Source: Echinometra lucunter (taxonomy: Eukaryota; Echinodermata; Echinoidea; Camarodonta; Echinometridae). Taken from it: DNA of 64,000 bases. Location of the stretch: NCBI GenBank assembly GCA_029962745.1, contig CM057152.1, forward strand, positions 23,703,176-23,767,175, given 5' to 3'. This document shows positions 1 through 12,513 of this stretch, in pieces. The translations under genes and the position numbers were made by a program. The notes under the pieces were generated by a model that made no database searches, had not been told where the DNA came from, and worked only from the letters and a program-made list of their open reading frames with translations. Within the stretch, counting starts at the first letter, position 1. Each line of letters opens with the position of its first letter.

Positions 1-807
1 CAAGTGCAAAGCAGTAACATTTAATTACATAGACACATAATTACTTGCCCTTCAGTAAATATGAATACATAGAGATAAAAGCTACAGTAATTGTCCTGCG
101 TAACAAGTAGCGATTGCGAATACAGGTACATGTATAACCACGGAGTATGCTTTAGTACATGAATATCACATATAAAGTTGAGCTTGTTGTGAAAATTGCT
201 GTTGCCATTACAAAGGTTATCTAAACCAACTTTGTTCTGCAAGCAACTCTTCATCTTGACCCTTGACCTCCATAAGAAATTTGTTAATTTTTGCATCCAA
301 TCCACTCCCTTTATGCTTTCACACACAAGCGGTACTACATGCATACTACTGTTCATAAAGAGTTTGAATGCAAAAACCTATATATCCCCTTTAGTCAAAC
401 TGAGATATTTGCAATTGAAGATTCAGAAAAATAAAGAAAATAAGAAAATATCATCTGTTTGGAGCCAGAAAGGTGTTAAGACTGTATAAAACGATATGAG
501 TTCATGCCCTTCTGGCTCCGAAAAGACGATATATGCTTCTTTCGACCATAACTTCAACAATATACCTTTATCTGTAATGAGCAATATCATTGGAAAAATA
601 TTATTTTGCACGACATGTATAAGATGGTGACCTTACTAAGTCTTTTCGAAAATGGGAGTTTATCTTTTTTGCATATAAACTCTTCATATGTACTTCCAAA
701 CGTCTAATCTTGCACCACTGCCTTCATACATCATCATAATTCTTGAGCTCCTTCACTTGAATAACCAATTCATTTAATTCATTCTTATGATATTGAATCT
801 AATATTT
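1..807. other. AT-rich sequence downstream of ANKEF1, no gene seen
   Basis: This stretch follows the ANKEF1 stop on its 3' side. Short frames here have no recognisable protein content. No clear minus-strand AATAAA was found near the stop codon, so the 3' UTR end is unassigned. Confidence 0.6.
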
Positions 808-3800
808 TCAGTCATCGTCGGAATCGACGCCCCCAAGTTCTTCCGATTTCTTCATGAAGTTTTCATTAAATGGATGCCTGTAGTCTGGGAAATCAATACC
901 ATCGCCATATCTTTGTCTCCTTTGCTCCTTCTTGATGATAAGTTCTCTGGTATTAGGTACATTACTCCAAGCCTTGAGTGGTATATATGTGATATCCTCC
1001 TGATGTTCTATCCCACCTGCCATGGCTGAGGCAGCTCTCAATACTGAGCCCTTACGCTCACGTGGTGTTGTGATTGGCGAGTCGGTCTAAAGCAGAAGGA
1101 AAAATATATGAAATGTATTCTACTTTCAATGAGTCGGCTTGTCTAAACAACAATGAAGATTTTCATTATTTTTTTATCACTAGCAAACAAATCAAGACAT
1201 GAAAATTGTTTACTGCTTATGATATTAAAAAAATCTGAAGCTATGTGAAAAAGACATCAGTTATCTTTTAAGATCAGTTGGAAAACAAGTTCCAAATCAA
1301 ATTTACGTAGACTTGGCTATACTTTAAAGGTTTGCCAAAAGATCAATAAAAAAGAGAATATAAGCTACAAACATAAGCTTAGAAATTATTACATTGTAAA
1401 GAACTAGCATACATAACAAAACAATAACTATCAAAAATCTTGAAAAAAAATTCATTAATGGGGATGAGGTTTATAGTTCACCATGTGATAAGTCCTGAAA
1501 AGGACTGTTAAGTAGGAGGAAAAGTGGAGAAAGTGGAGGATAGGAGAAATGGAGAGGTGAGAAAGAGAGTATCTTTCTGAGTGATGTCATGAAAAGGACT
1601 GTAAACCAGATGAGAAGGTAATGAAGGGAGAGGGCTCGATGTTCCAGACAGCTTGACAGAATGTTCAGCGACTCCAGCCTTCTCTCCTCATTGCCTTCTC
1701 ATCTGGTGTACAGTCCTTTTCAGGACTTGACTTATTCTCAAGAGAGAGGTACTCTCTATCTCGCCTCTCCATTTCTCCTCCCCTCAACTTTCTCCACTAT
1801 TCCTCTAACTTAAAAGTCCTCTTCGGGACTTAAACATCATCCACGTTATCGGTACCACCATGCAAACCTTCTCCTTCAAAGATCATCCAAACTTTTCATT
1901 TTCATTTCAGCCTTCTCTCCTCATTGCCTTCTCATCTGGTGTACAGTCCTTTTCAGGACTTGACTTATTCTCAAGAGAGAGGTACTCTCTATCTCACCTC
2001 TCCATTTCTCCTCCCTTCAACTTTCTCCACTATTCCTCTAACTTAAAAGTCCTTTTCAGGACTTGAACATCATCCACATTATCAGTACCACCATGCAAAC
2101 CTTCTCCTTCAAAGATCATCCAAACTTTTTATTTGTGTTAAAATTTGAGTGACTATCATTTAAGATCAGATAAGCATTCAAATTAACCCATTCATGACAG
2201 AGGTCCACATTTTGTGGTTTGGCCTAATATCTTTTGATGCAAAGCCCTAAAAATCATACCAAATACATGAGCAGAAAGAGCAAAAAATTCTACACAAACT
2301 GCCCATTTTGGTTTGCGTCAATATTTGTTGTTTGATGCTGAAATTTTTAAAAGGAAAATAAGCATTAAAATCCTCAAATTGGCAATGTGATAGAAAGTTT
2401 AAAATCACCGTTTTCCCCTGCAAATTGGCAACTTTTTGACTTCTCATCATAATTTTCTGTCAATTTATATTCATTTCAGATACATGACGTTTTATAAGAA
2501 AAATGTAGCAATAAAATAAAAATGTTGGTTTGCCAATTTGAAGAATAAAAGCTGATTAAATTAGGCTTTAAATAATTCCTGTCATGAATGGGTTAAAGAA
2601 CAAAACAAGCAGCAAGAAAGGTTGTAAATTACTCACCCCTGATGGTTGTGATATAAGACCACCCTGAGGGATAGGGGGTACAGACTGGGCCCTCTTGCCT
2701 CCGTCACTCTTCTTACCAGCACTCTTCTTGCCCTTCTTCTTACCTTCCTTTGGAGCTGGAATGGTTTCAAATTTATCTGAGACAATCTGGAGAACCCTCG
2801 GATCAGCCCACCACCTTGCTACATCCATCGCTGTATCACCTATACAGTGAGAATATATCGAGATAATGATATGAATATATCAAGATAACAATGATAATAA
2901 TAGCAATAATAACTTCTGATTAATATAGTACATAATAGTTAACACTTGATTCTCTATGCAAAAATTTTTTTTTAAAAAGGTACACTTATATAAACAAAAT
3001 TATCTAAGAGGACAAAGAACGGTACTAAATGTGCAATGACATTATCTAAACAAAAATATTACACTACTGTAGGAAAAGGTATGTCCTTAAGGCTCTCTTA
3101 AAATCAGAAAGGGAAGATGTATTTCTAATTCTTAAGGGTAGAGAATTCTACAGAGCTGGGGCTGAAACTACAAATGATCTGTTTCCATAAGTATGCATAT
3201 TAACAGGATGTACTGCAAGGAGGTGTTGAGTTTTTTATGTCGGCATCATACATTTCATATTCAATATTGTATAATTTCACACTTATGAAAACTTCATAGA
3301 AATCATTGTTTGCTGCATCTGTGGTACAAAAGAAAGTTTTAATTGTATAGAAATTCAAAGTTATATGAAAAATATTGCCTTCTGAGAAGTGTCCACATTC
3401 AGCATTGTTTACTCCACATATGTCAAGAGGACCATAAGAACTAAATATAGTGCAATTTGCTATTAATTTATAGTCTACTGAAATTCAGATTGATTTATAA
3501 TATACATATAACCTTTGGAAAATGGTTAAGGACAGTTTCAACTTTTTATACATTGCAGAGATGATACAGAATCTAGCAGGTGCATATATATACATGTACT
3601 AAAAATGTACCTTGTCTTCTTTTTGTAGGCACTGATAGAAGATACCAACTTAACTGTCACTATGAACATGGCAGACACAGAAAGCGGACAAAATAAACAA
3701 CCTCTCATTCTACCCTTCACAATGGTTCTGGTAGTCACAAGAACATCCCTTCACAGCTATTATGTGTAATCATGTAGTTCCAGGTGAATATGCATGTGAC

Positions 3801-6800
3801 ACCGTTCCACATATTTTAGACCATAGCAGTGAAGGGATGTTCTTTTGACTACCAGAACCATTGTGAAGGGTAGAATGAGGGGTTGTTTATTTTGTCCGCT
3901 TTCTTTGTCCGTCATGTTCATAGTGTGTTCCAATCATCTAAAATAATCAATATGAAATCCTTTTTTTTGTTTCTATTCTCACCTTTCCTATTTTCCAGCT
4001 GCACATTACAGCCTTTGTTGATGAGGTACTGTACAATGTTAGGTGAACCAGTCTGTATAGCTCTCATGAGTGGTGTACCTCCATTTAGAGCCTGAGCATT
4101 CATGTCTGCTCCTGCTTCCACAAGTAACTGCACAATGTCTAGCTGACCTGACAGGCAGGCATGGTGCAGCGGAGTCCACTTAAAATTGTCACAAGTGTTG
4201 ACCTGTGCCCTGTTTGAAAATTTGATGAAAGGAAGCAAGAAGGTTGAAAATAGTTGCAAATGATAATGAAAGTCACACTGAAATGGAGAACATGTTTAAG
4301 TGTTCCTGGGATTTGTTGGTATGTAATTATCCCCACCTTCCAGTTCTATCGTTAACTTCCTTGATAATATCTTGTCAATTAAACATTACCGGTAGTTTTC
4401 TTCGATATTCCTAAATCCTTAAATGAACTCTTTTTTAAAATTAATGCAAAGAAATGCCTTCATGAGAGAAGTAAGATGGAAAAGAGAAACTCAGGTCCTG
4501 TTATGTTTTATCGATTCATTAAATAAACTGTAAAACTCTATTGAATTTTAATATCAGTTCAGAATGGCAAATATTAAAACAACACACAACTCACCCATTG
4601 TCCACTAAAAACTTGGTGATCTCAAAGTTTCCTTGTCCACACGCAATCATGAGAGCTGTCTTGAAGTATTTATCTCGTACATCTACACTCCTACCATGAA
4701 TGAATGCTTGTCGTAACGAGTCCAAATCCCCCATCTTAGCAGCATCATTAACATTGATGTAAGTCTTATCTGGATGACTAAGATACCAGGCAGAGTCATC
4801 TTGGATAGGATGAAGTGGGGGTCTATCACGATCAAAACGACCGGTATCTGTGAATGGTAGATGTCTCTCTATGAATACTGGGGGAGGTCCACCCCTGTCA
4901 GTCCTATCACCTTCTGGTCCCAAGCAGATAGGCATTGGCACCTTGGTCTTGCCTTTCTTCTTCTTCCCCTTCTTGCCCTTCTTCTTCTTGTCCTTTTTGG
5001 CATATGCTGACATTAGATAAGTTTTGTGGACATACTTCTTAGCACCTAGAAAGTCAGTGTAATTGATGACGTTTTCCTTTGTCTTGTCATGAAGTTGGAA
5101 AAGTTTCTTGAAGTCCTCCTCATTGATAGGTGCATCTAATGTCATAAGGACATCAAAGAACTGGTCTTTTGAGATAACTTCATTCATCTCTGGATCCATC
5201 TCCATAAACTTCTTAGATAGTTCATCTTGTCGGGCGTTTGCCCAGTCATACATCCTCACAGCCCATGGTTCTGTCGGGAGTTTGCCACCTGTCTGGATCT
5301 TTTTGGCAAGTTTCTCAGCCTTTTTGCATTCCTTCAGGGCATCCTTGAAGCCATAGTTCTTGGCAATTACTTTTGGGAGTAGGCCATCTTCATTCTTCAT
5401 GTGGGCTTTGGCACCTGTTGAAAACAAACAGAACATAACAAAACATTAAAAAGAGCAGTCTTGACAGCTTGATAAAGCTCTGGTAAGTTCCAGACCAGAT
5501 ATAGGAAGAAATGATTGAACTTTTTATTCCATAAAAGTGAGTTGCTTTAAATGGAAAAGTAAAATCAATCTTTATGAGTTTCTTTAGGAGCCTGGCATCA
5601 ACAAATCAGAAATAATGGATTCATTTCAGAGATCATGAAAAATGCAAGTTAGCTTAACAACTGAAAACTTCAACCTACCTCTTTGTGCGAGGTATCTGCA
5701 ACATAGCGCGTGACCTCCTTCAGCAGCATAGTGGACAGGTGTGTTGAGAATAACATCCACACATCCAAAGTCTGCACCGTAGCTAGCTAAGACCTGAAGA
5801 ACCTCAAAATGCCCTCTCATGGATGCTCTATGCGTAGGTGTAAGCATGTTCTTGTCAGGTGTGTTCACGTCGCCCCCTTTGGAGAGAATAGCTTTGACGA
5901 CTTCAACGCTACCGCTTCCAGCTGCAGCATTCAGAGCTGTTCTCCCGGTGGACTGCAAAAAAGGCAAGATGCATTTGTTTTAAAACAACTTTTCACAATC
6001 TCTCTTTTCTTTTAAAAATTACTATGAAGAATATTTCCATTTCCATTGTGAATAAGTAATATGAGTGATGGTCTTTTAATATTTTGTTTTTCCTAAATGA
6101 ATCTTGATAATACATGTCATTGAACAACCTGAATATAGATCTGTTGACAGGAATCTAGGAAGAAGGGTTACATATCTCTGCTGTAAGATATTTTACAGTG
6201 TGTAAATTACAAGTTAGAACATAACATATTTTATTCAGCATGAGGGAAATAAGTTTTAATGCTGGAGCTTTCTTTTGTTTTAAAGTTTCCACAGAATCTT
6301 GCTACCAGATTTTCCCCCCTAGAACTGAGTTACATAGTTGCTTGAACATCATACCTTTCTTTGACTTTCGAATCAAGTGCTCCCACATTACTGAAACTTG
6401 ACAACATGTACCCACTGTGAGATTGAGATACTTACTGGATGTGTGCTATTTGGATCAGCTCCATGATCTAGAAGCTTCTTACAGATTTCTTCATTCTCTT
6501 TTGCTTCTAAACAAGCTACAACCAAGAGAGGCATGCCATCATTCGAAGTGTTGTTACATTCTGCCCCATTCTCAATAACAATTGTTGTACATCGAGCATG
6601 ACGGCTAGTTGGTAAAATGCAGTAGAACAAAATACCTGCACAGAAAAACAAAGAAGTAAAAATCTTTTTACACCTTAATGAAAATACTTAGTTATAAACG
6701 GGAAAACAGCATTCATGAATACATTGAGATTACTTGTACATGTACATGTAAATTTAGAAAATAGAAACCCTTTCAGATCATAATTAACCTGATTTTGAAC

Positions 6801-7305
6801 ATGAGCATCATATTAATGAAGAAGAATAAATTCAATATTTTATTACGAAGTCTACAAATTCTGTTTTCATAATCTCTGCTGTCAAAGAGAACCTTATCAA
6901 TCTAATGACGCCGATGTCGTACCTTTAGTACGATCTTCATTACTGAAACTCTTTCTTACCTTTGCCATCAGTATCTTTGACCTTCATGTCAGAGCCAGCT
7001 GATGCCAAAATTTCTAGAGTCTGGACATGACCAAACTCTGCAGCTCTCATTGCAGCTGTTCTCCCTTTAAGATCAATCACATTGGGATGGGCTCCCAAGT
7101 CAAGGAGGAATCGTACCATCTCTTCATCATTGACTCGTGATGCCAAATGCAATCCTGTTTCACCTTCCTCTGGTTCGCTGTAGTTGACAAGATGTGGGAC
7201 TCCATTGGAACACAGTTTCTCAATCTGCGCTTTGTCCTTCGATCGTACACACTGCAGAAACTTGTGAACTTGCAATATTTCAAGTCTTGTTTGTGCAACA
7301 GGCAT
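808..7305 (-). CDS. ANKEF1: Ankyrin repeat and EF-hand domain protein 1, complete
   Basis: Seven exons read on the minus strand: 7305-6960, 6635-6436, 5952-5679, 5414-4595, 4209-3983, 2839-2637 and 1086-808. All introns are GT-AG and phases match throughout, giving 782 codons, close to the human protein (about 776). The ATG at 7305 is chosen because an in-frame TAA lies just upstream (7329-7327) and the next residues align with the vertebrate N-terminus. Residues about 45-270 are ankyrin repeats. Residues about 340-400 hold two EF-hand-like loops (about 347-358 and 383-394) that lack the usual glycine and final glutamate, so calcium binding is doubtful. A lysine-rich linker follows, then further ankyrin repeats (about 480-640), a second Lys-rich stretch and an acidic C-terminus ending DSDDD. 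The exon 1/2 junction recreates the conserved GKG-LFYCILP segment. In vertebrates the family is tied to the sperm axoneme; a ciliary/flagellar scaffold role here is inferred. Identification is secure. Confidence 0.96.
1490..2130. repeat. Foldback cluster: one inverted arm plus two direct copies of a 233-bp unit
   Basis: The segment 1678-1910 is repeated almost exactly at 1911-2128 (period 233). The region 1490-1631 is an inverted, diverged copy of the same sequence, sharing the AGTCC-AAAGGACT and CTCTCTCCAC blocks. The RNA would form a long stem of about 140 bp. It lies in the last intron of ANKEF1. Confidence 0.85.
2183..2596. mobile_element. TTAA-flanked MITE, member 1
   Basis: Terminal inverted repeats CCCATTCATGACAG and CTGTCATGAATGGG sit directly inside TTAA on both sides (2183-2186 and 2593-2596). 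This is the footprint of piggyBac-type targeting. The interior is AT-rich and non-coding. Related elements are at 20876 and 61831, with an inverted diverged relative at about 55150. Located in the ANKEF1 last intron. Confidence 0.8.
2880..3240. repeat. Degenerate retroposon-like segment
   Basis: An ATAATA-rich stretch is followed by sequence resembling the 3' parts of common invertebrate retroposons (segments such as AATTCTACAGAGCTGGGG). A similar arrangement is at 29515-29715. It lies in intron 5 of ANKEF1. Classification is uncertain. Confidence 0.35.
3658..3925. repeat. Large near-perfect inverted repeat (103-bp arms, 62-bp loop)
   Basis: Arm 3658-3760 is the reverse complement of 3823-3925 with six mismatches in 103 positions. 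It lies 57 bases beyond the donor of ANKEF1 exon 5 and would form a very stable hairpin in the pre-mRNA. The structure is a foldback MITE; no coding capacity. Confidence 0.9.
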
Positions 7306-8304
7306 TTTTGACACTGAATCCGCCTCTTACTTCTTCTTAGGTATTCGGTTTCAGGAGTTACCTTAATATTGTAAGTACAGTTTAATAAACCTTCATAAAT
7401 GTGAATGCATTTTGCAGAATAATAGCCAAACAAGACTTAAAGTTTAGAGTCAGACACCTGTCAGTCAATGAATAGCCAACTTGTTTACCTTAACAGTTAA
7501 CCTGAAAACAAATCTTAGATTTCACTCTTCATAAATGACCTCCATACACAGGAATCGTTTAAACATCACACTCCGGTTACAGGTTGTCAGCAATTACACA
7601 TTTTATCCTCAATTACTTGTATTCAGAACCTGTGAAGTGCTCCAAATTCAACACCTGTCGCTTCCGCCTCCTCGCTGGTCAATACAAAAAGGGATCGTCG
7701 CACCGATATCCGGAAAAGAAATTGATTCCACGATGAATTTCAGCCGAATTAAATCGTTTTATGTTCCAACAGATGCTCGCTCATTTCTATCAATCCTTGA
7801 ATTATGTTGCTTCCAGTGTAAGATAAATGATGTTATTGTCAAGGACGTTCTTTTTCTTTGCTTGATGTTGTTGTGGGATATGGATTGGCGGTGGTGGCGA
7901 TGGCTTATGTTGCTGTTTACGTGCTTAGCCCATATGTACTGTACATGCACGCATGATGCACCTGTATTGTTCGCGACAACACACGCCTAGTACACACACG
8001 TTGCGATCCGAAAGCGTGTGTAGCGATGCCCGTTGCTAAGGAGAAGACAATCAAATGGGGGTGTCTGCGGCTAGTGTTTGTCCTCGGTGCTCCTGTCAAG
8101 ACCATTATGTGGTCAGACAGGAAGGATGGCCAGATAACGGATAGCTATTATGTAACACTCATTTGTACAAGATAATACCACAAAATAATAAAGGAATATG
8201 AATTAAATATATATATAAAAAGTTGGGGAGCATTATATCAGTGGATCGGAGTCATCACAATCACATGTACCACATCATATTCAGAATTGGAGTAAAGTAC
8301 ATGT

Positions 8305-8550
8305 ATACCCAGTTGTTGCGTGTCCGGACAGGTTGTGTATCCGGACAGTCGATTTTAACCAGCCAATTGAAAAAGTTCACAAGCAAATCTCTTAAATGTT
8401 TTAGCACATAATGTTAGACAATATTATAGAGAACCAATATTGATGATGATTAGCACAAATCAATGTATAGTTTATGTTTAATCCAAAAACAAAAAAAAAA
8501 AGAAGGCTTCATTTTTGTTACCCGTCCGGACACCCAACCCCCCATCCTAC
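8305..8550. mobile_element. TIR element with GTCCGGACA termini, copy 1
   Basis: The left end carries GTTGTTGCGTGTCCGGACAG and the right end CCGTCCGGACACCCAACC, roughly inverted. The interior shares the segment ATGTTAGACAATATTATAGA with elements at about 22040-22735 and about 47430-47560. Non-coding; borders approximate. Confidence 0.55.
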
Positions 8551-8777
8551 TAACCATTCTTTTACATCGCATTGGACTTTTACATCATACATCCGGGAAA
8601 TAAAAAGGAACCGGCCAGGGGCGGCGCCAGGGCACTAGTTTTTTTTTTATAGGGGGCAAGATGACCCACAGCATAATGAGTTTATTATAGGGCTATATCT
8701 TCTCTTTCTTCTTGTTCTACTTCTACTTATTCACTTATTTACTTACTTATTCTACTTACTTCTACTTATATTTCTAC

Positions 8778-8934
8778 TCTTCTTCTTCTTCTTCTTCTTC
8801 TTCTTCTTCTTCTTCTTCTTCTTCTTCTTCTTCTTCTTCTTCTTCTTCTTCTTCTTCTTCTTCTTCTTCTTCTTCTTCTTCTTCTTCTTCTTCTTCTTCT
8901 TCTTCTTCTTCTTCTTCTTCTTCTTCTTCTTCTT
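8778..8934. repeat. (TTC)n microsatellite
   Basis: About 157 bases of uninterrupted TTC repeat. The polyserine frame it creates is an artefact. Confidence 0.95.
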
Positions 8935-9570
8935 CTACTTCTACTTTATTACTTTAAAAAATCATGCGGACGGTGCCGCCCCCTGCCCCGTCGGCATGTA
9001 TATATCTTCGCCCCTGAAACTGGCTGCCATAGGATCCCATCGATCTCTGGATTTGATTGCTTTACCTTTGATGTCTATCTTCCAGTGATGTCGGATCTTT
9101 GGAAATCCGGTGCCCAGTCCAACTATATTTAGATTTTTAATCATTTTCTACAAAAAAAAAGTTTCAATGTTCAAAACATCAGGGCAGGGTAAAAAATGAA
9201 TGGTATTTGGCTCTGTTTTGCATCAGATAGTTAGTCAAAGTAGTTGCCACTTGGGATCACCTCGGTATCCATATTCTTTCAAAATCTTTAAATGAAAAAC
9301 AAGAACAAAAACAAACAAACAAACAAACAAAAAATCAATGAAGGGCGGGAGGAGCACTCCTGTCCCTCCCTCGTCAATCCCTCAATTGCGTGCGACGGTT
9401 ACAGTACATAAAGTTTCTTTCAAAAGTTTAACAAAAACAACAAAGAAAAAACAAGTGTATTATCATGATGCCTTCTTAAAAATAATCTGAAAGCTGCAGG
9501 TTAAAATAAGGAAAGGATACATGTGTACAGCATTGCAAGTTTTGTGTTAATCTGCCTAGTCTTGAACCCC

Positions 9571-9572
9571 CC

Positions 9573-9616
<44 letters not shown>

Positions 9617-9652
9617 CCCCTCTCTCTCTCTCAATCTCTCTCTTTCTCTCCT
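9571..9652. repeat. (CT)n microsatellite
   Basis: A CT-rich tract interrupted by short C runs. Confidence 0.9.
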
Positions 9653-10969
9653 ACTTTTATCCTCTGCATTGATCAGTACAGTGGTGATTTCAAAGTGAGA
9701 GCACTTGCTCATTTTGAGGTAGTTCTCAAATATCAAATTTGGCTTTCAATGAATTATGATGAATTCAGATAATAATTTCAAAATTTTAAACCCATATATC
9801 ATCTGGGTCCATATTTACAATGCAAATAGGTACCATAGGGTTAGAGTTCTGTTCAGTTAATGGTCAGCTATACCGCCTTATAGTTCAGTGTTAAGCCGGA
9901 GCTCGCTTCATTTATGGTGCCATTGATATCGACTGAGGGACATGGCTCAACTTTTGTGGTGAATTATTCTCAAGTTGCTCCCAGATCAGCATTGGATATT
10001 GAAATCTAATGTGGCCCAAAACTCGCTTATCCATCGAACTTGGCGGTAAACTGATGCAGAACACCTCAAAACAAAATGGCACATAGCCTATACCCTCAAA
10101 GCACAACCACGGGCATGACGGGTATAAAAACTTTGAGGCTAAATAGTTGTGCATGTTCTGTTTAAAAAATTGAAATTAAAAGGAAGAGGCAGAGAAATAA
10201 ACCTAAGATTTACTTACATATAATTTGGGGTATGTTATTCCAGGAAAGCTTTTTGAAATTAGTTATTTCATTTATTATTATTTATTCATTCATTCATTTA
10301 TCTATCTATTAATTTCATTTTTTTTATTTCATTTTTTTTTTGCCGGCAACCACCTCCACCCCCCCCCCCCCCCTCCCCATATTTCACTGTAGGCTTATTT
10401 TCATTCGTATCTGAATCTGAATGGTTGGATCAGCAAAATGTCTCTTCCAGACACATCCACGGATTCCACGCTAACTTAACTTCGTACATCAGAATTAAAA
10501 ACAAATATAAATATTAAATGCAAATAAAGGACAACAATCTCCTGCACTATCATGTTTGCGTAATGGAAATATGAATAACCATGGATTGAATAAAAAGTAC
10601 TGGACCCGGCGGCTATTATGTAGGATTATTTGGGGGATTTCGCTTTCGATTTGTTTTGTTAATCACACCATATTTCTTTCTTGGAGAAGCAACCTGCAAA
10701 TGCATGTTAGAAATTTGCTAAAATTTACGTTAGTTTCGAATTTTCACCGTATTTTGAAAGGTAAAAACCACGTTTTTTATATTGCACCTTGTTTTACAAT
10801 AAAGTACATTTTGATAGTCGGCAGTGTGACTGCTTGGCCATGTTTTAGCGTTTGCTATCATACTTAAGTTATTGTTGGTCCCATGTGTTTATTTTTAAGT
10901 TGCAATATAATTTTAATAGAAACATGGATGCAATTTCTCACTCATACTCATACTAGGGCCAAATGCACA

Positions 10970-11103
10970 GGGCTGCGTTTCATGAAACCGCCATAAGTCT
11001 AAGTTCATGCCTCATGGACATCCCATTGAAACGTTTGTTAACTCTACAACATGCGTTTGAATGGGATGCCCAAGAAGTTGACAGTTTCATGAAACGGCCC
11101 CAG
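10970..11103. mobile_element. Short foldback element with GTTTCATGAAAC ends
   Basis: GGCTGCGTTTCATGAAAC on the left mirrors GTTTCATGAAACGGCCCC on the right. The interior also pairs (CATCCCATTGAAACG with GTTTGAATGGGATG). Non-coding miniature element. Confidence 0.65.
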
Positions 11104-11416
11104 GCCCAGCCCAGGCCCGGGCCAGGGCCCCAGGGGGGCCAGGGGGCTACATTGGTATGCTGAGCTGTGCATATTTATGTGACATGCTGTCCTCTATAGT
11201 CAAAGATTGAAATCACTAAAATAATCAACAAATTCATATAAAATATTTGCTTTTTACACCAGGCTAGGATAATAAAATATCTTATTTCCATTCCATTCCT
11301 CCAATTGGATGTAACAAGTTAAATTATCTTGATCATATGAATTTTGAAAAATATTTTTCTGATCACTGACATTGGTGACAGCTCTTGCTCATCTGTCCCC
11401 CAAAATTCATTGATAA

Positions 11417-11965
11417 AACCCCGGGGGGGGGGGGGGCACTCACATATATTGGTGGTACGGGGACGTGCTGCTTTGATGACCCCCCTTTTTCAGACCTCGA
11501 TTTCCATTCCAAAGCATAGCATTTTCTTCTTATTGAGAAAAAGAACAAAGAAAACAGTTCCAAAGCAAAGCATTTTCTTCTTATCAAGAAAAAAGAAGAA
11601 AGAAATCCATTCCTAAGCATAGCATGTTTTTCGTTTAATGAGCTTCATTTTTGGTGAAAAGCGGCCCGCACTGTTTCGCACGTAGGCCAGCCAGCGCTGT
11701 CCAACCATTGCCTCTGCGTGAGTGCACCCTGCGTCTGTGCCGCCGGGCTAGCTGCATGCACGCATGCACGTTCCATAGGGATACATACACACTCACACGC
11801 AGGCGAACCGTTCCAAAGACCCCTGTTTCACAAACATTTGTCGTTCTGAAGCCCTTGCCGAAGACCCTCCTTTTCACAATAAGCCCGTTCCAAAGCCCCC
11901 GTTTTTGTCTCACCCGCGGCACATACCTACCACTTTTGGGGTTGAGTCCCCCCCGGGGGTAGAAC
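11417..11965. mobile_element. Element bounded by inverted CCCCGGGGG termini
   Basis: The left border CCCCGGGGG...CACTCACATA with TGGTGGTACGGGG is mirrored on the right by TACCACTTTTGGGGTTGAGT and CCCCGGGGG. The interior holds two direct copies of an A-rich segment (AAAGC-TAGCATTTTCTTCTTAT). Long frames cross it on both strands but none resembles a protein. Confidence 0.55.
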
Positions 11966-12513
11966 ACTACTTTCCTATTGTCAGCATTTGCATGCTACAG
12001 CACATCTGTTGTGTGACATTGTGAGGTTAGTATAACCGAGCACTAGTGTGAGTGGGCCAAACATATATCGGACTGTAGCGAACATTCACCGTTGCAGCAG
12101 TCAAAAACAGATAACAAAATTGCCCGAAGTAAGATTTAATTTTTTAAAATTTGCTAGATTATCTGATTCAGGGACTCTTCAACTCTTGATATGCCACAAA
12201 TTTGGGGATTCAGAGTTGAAAATGGAATTTTAAACAATTATTTTCCTCTCATGTTTGATTTTCTAGTTTCTACCAAGCCCAAATGTCTGGGAATGCACAC
12301 AAAAGCTAATGAGACATTTTATTGTTCTTTCAGATGTGATGGTCTTCTAAACATTTGCTTGAAGAAACTGCTGTAAACGGAGACTGGTAGAAGGCTTTAT
12401 TGCCTTTAAGGAACCATCGAGTGACATTTTACTGTTAGGATTGATGCTAGAAGGATGGTCCTGAATAGATGATCAGTTCTCCACAGCTGATGTACTCAAA
12501 TGAATGAAATATT

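Larger units (their letters stand above)
7306..12513. other. Divergent spacer between ANKEF1 and PRORP
   Basis: The two genes point away from each other across 5.2 kb. No convincing exon was found. The spacer contains a TIR element (8305-8550), a 157-bp TTC microsatellite, a CT microsatellite, a GTTTCATGAAAC-bounded element (10970-11103) and a C/G-bounded element (11417-11965). A pyrimidine-rich stretch ending TTCTTTCAG at about 12334, 180 bases before the PRORP start, could be the acceptor of a 5' UTR exon. Confidence 0.6.

Noticed and set aside
8712..8957. Polyserine open frame
   Set aside because: It is a pure TTC microsatellite read in one frame.
11635..11967. About 110-codon frames on both strands
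   Set aside because: Both come from the interior of a repeat element bounded by inverted CCCCGGGGG ends; no protein resemblance.
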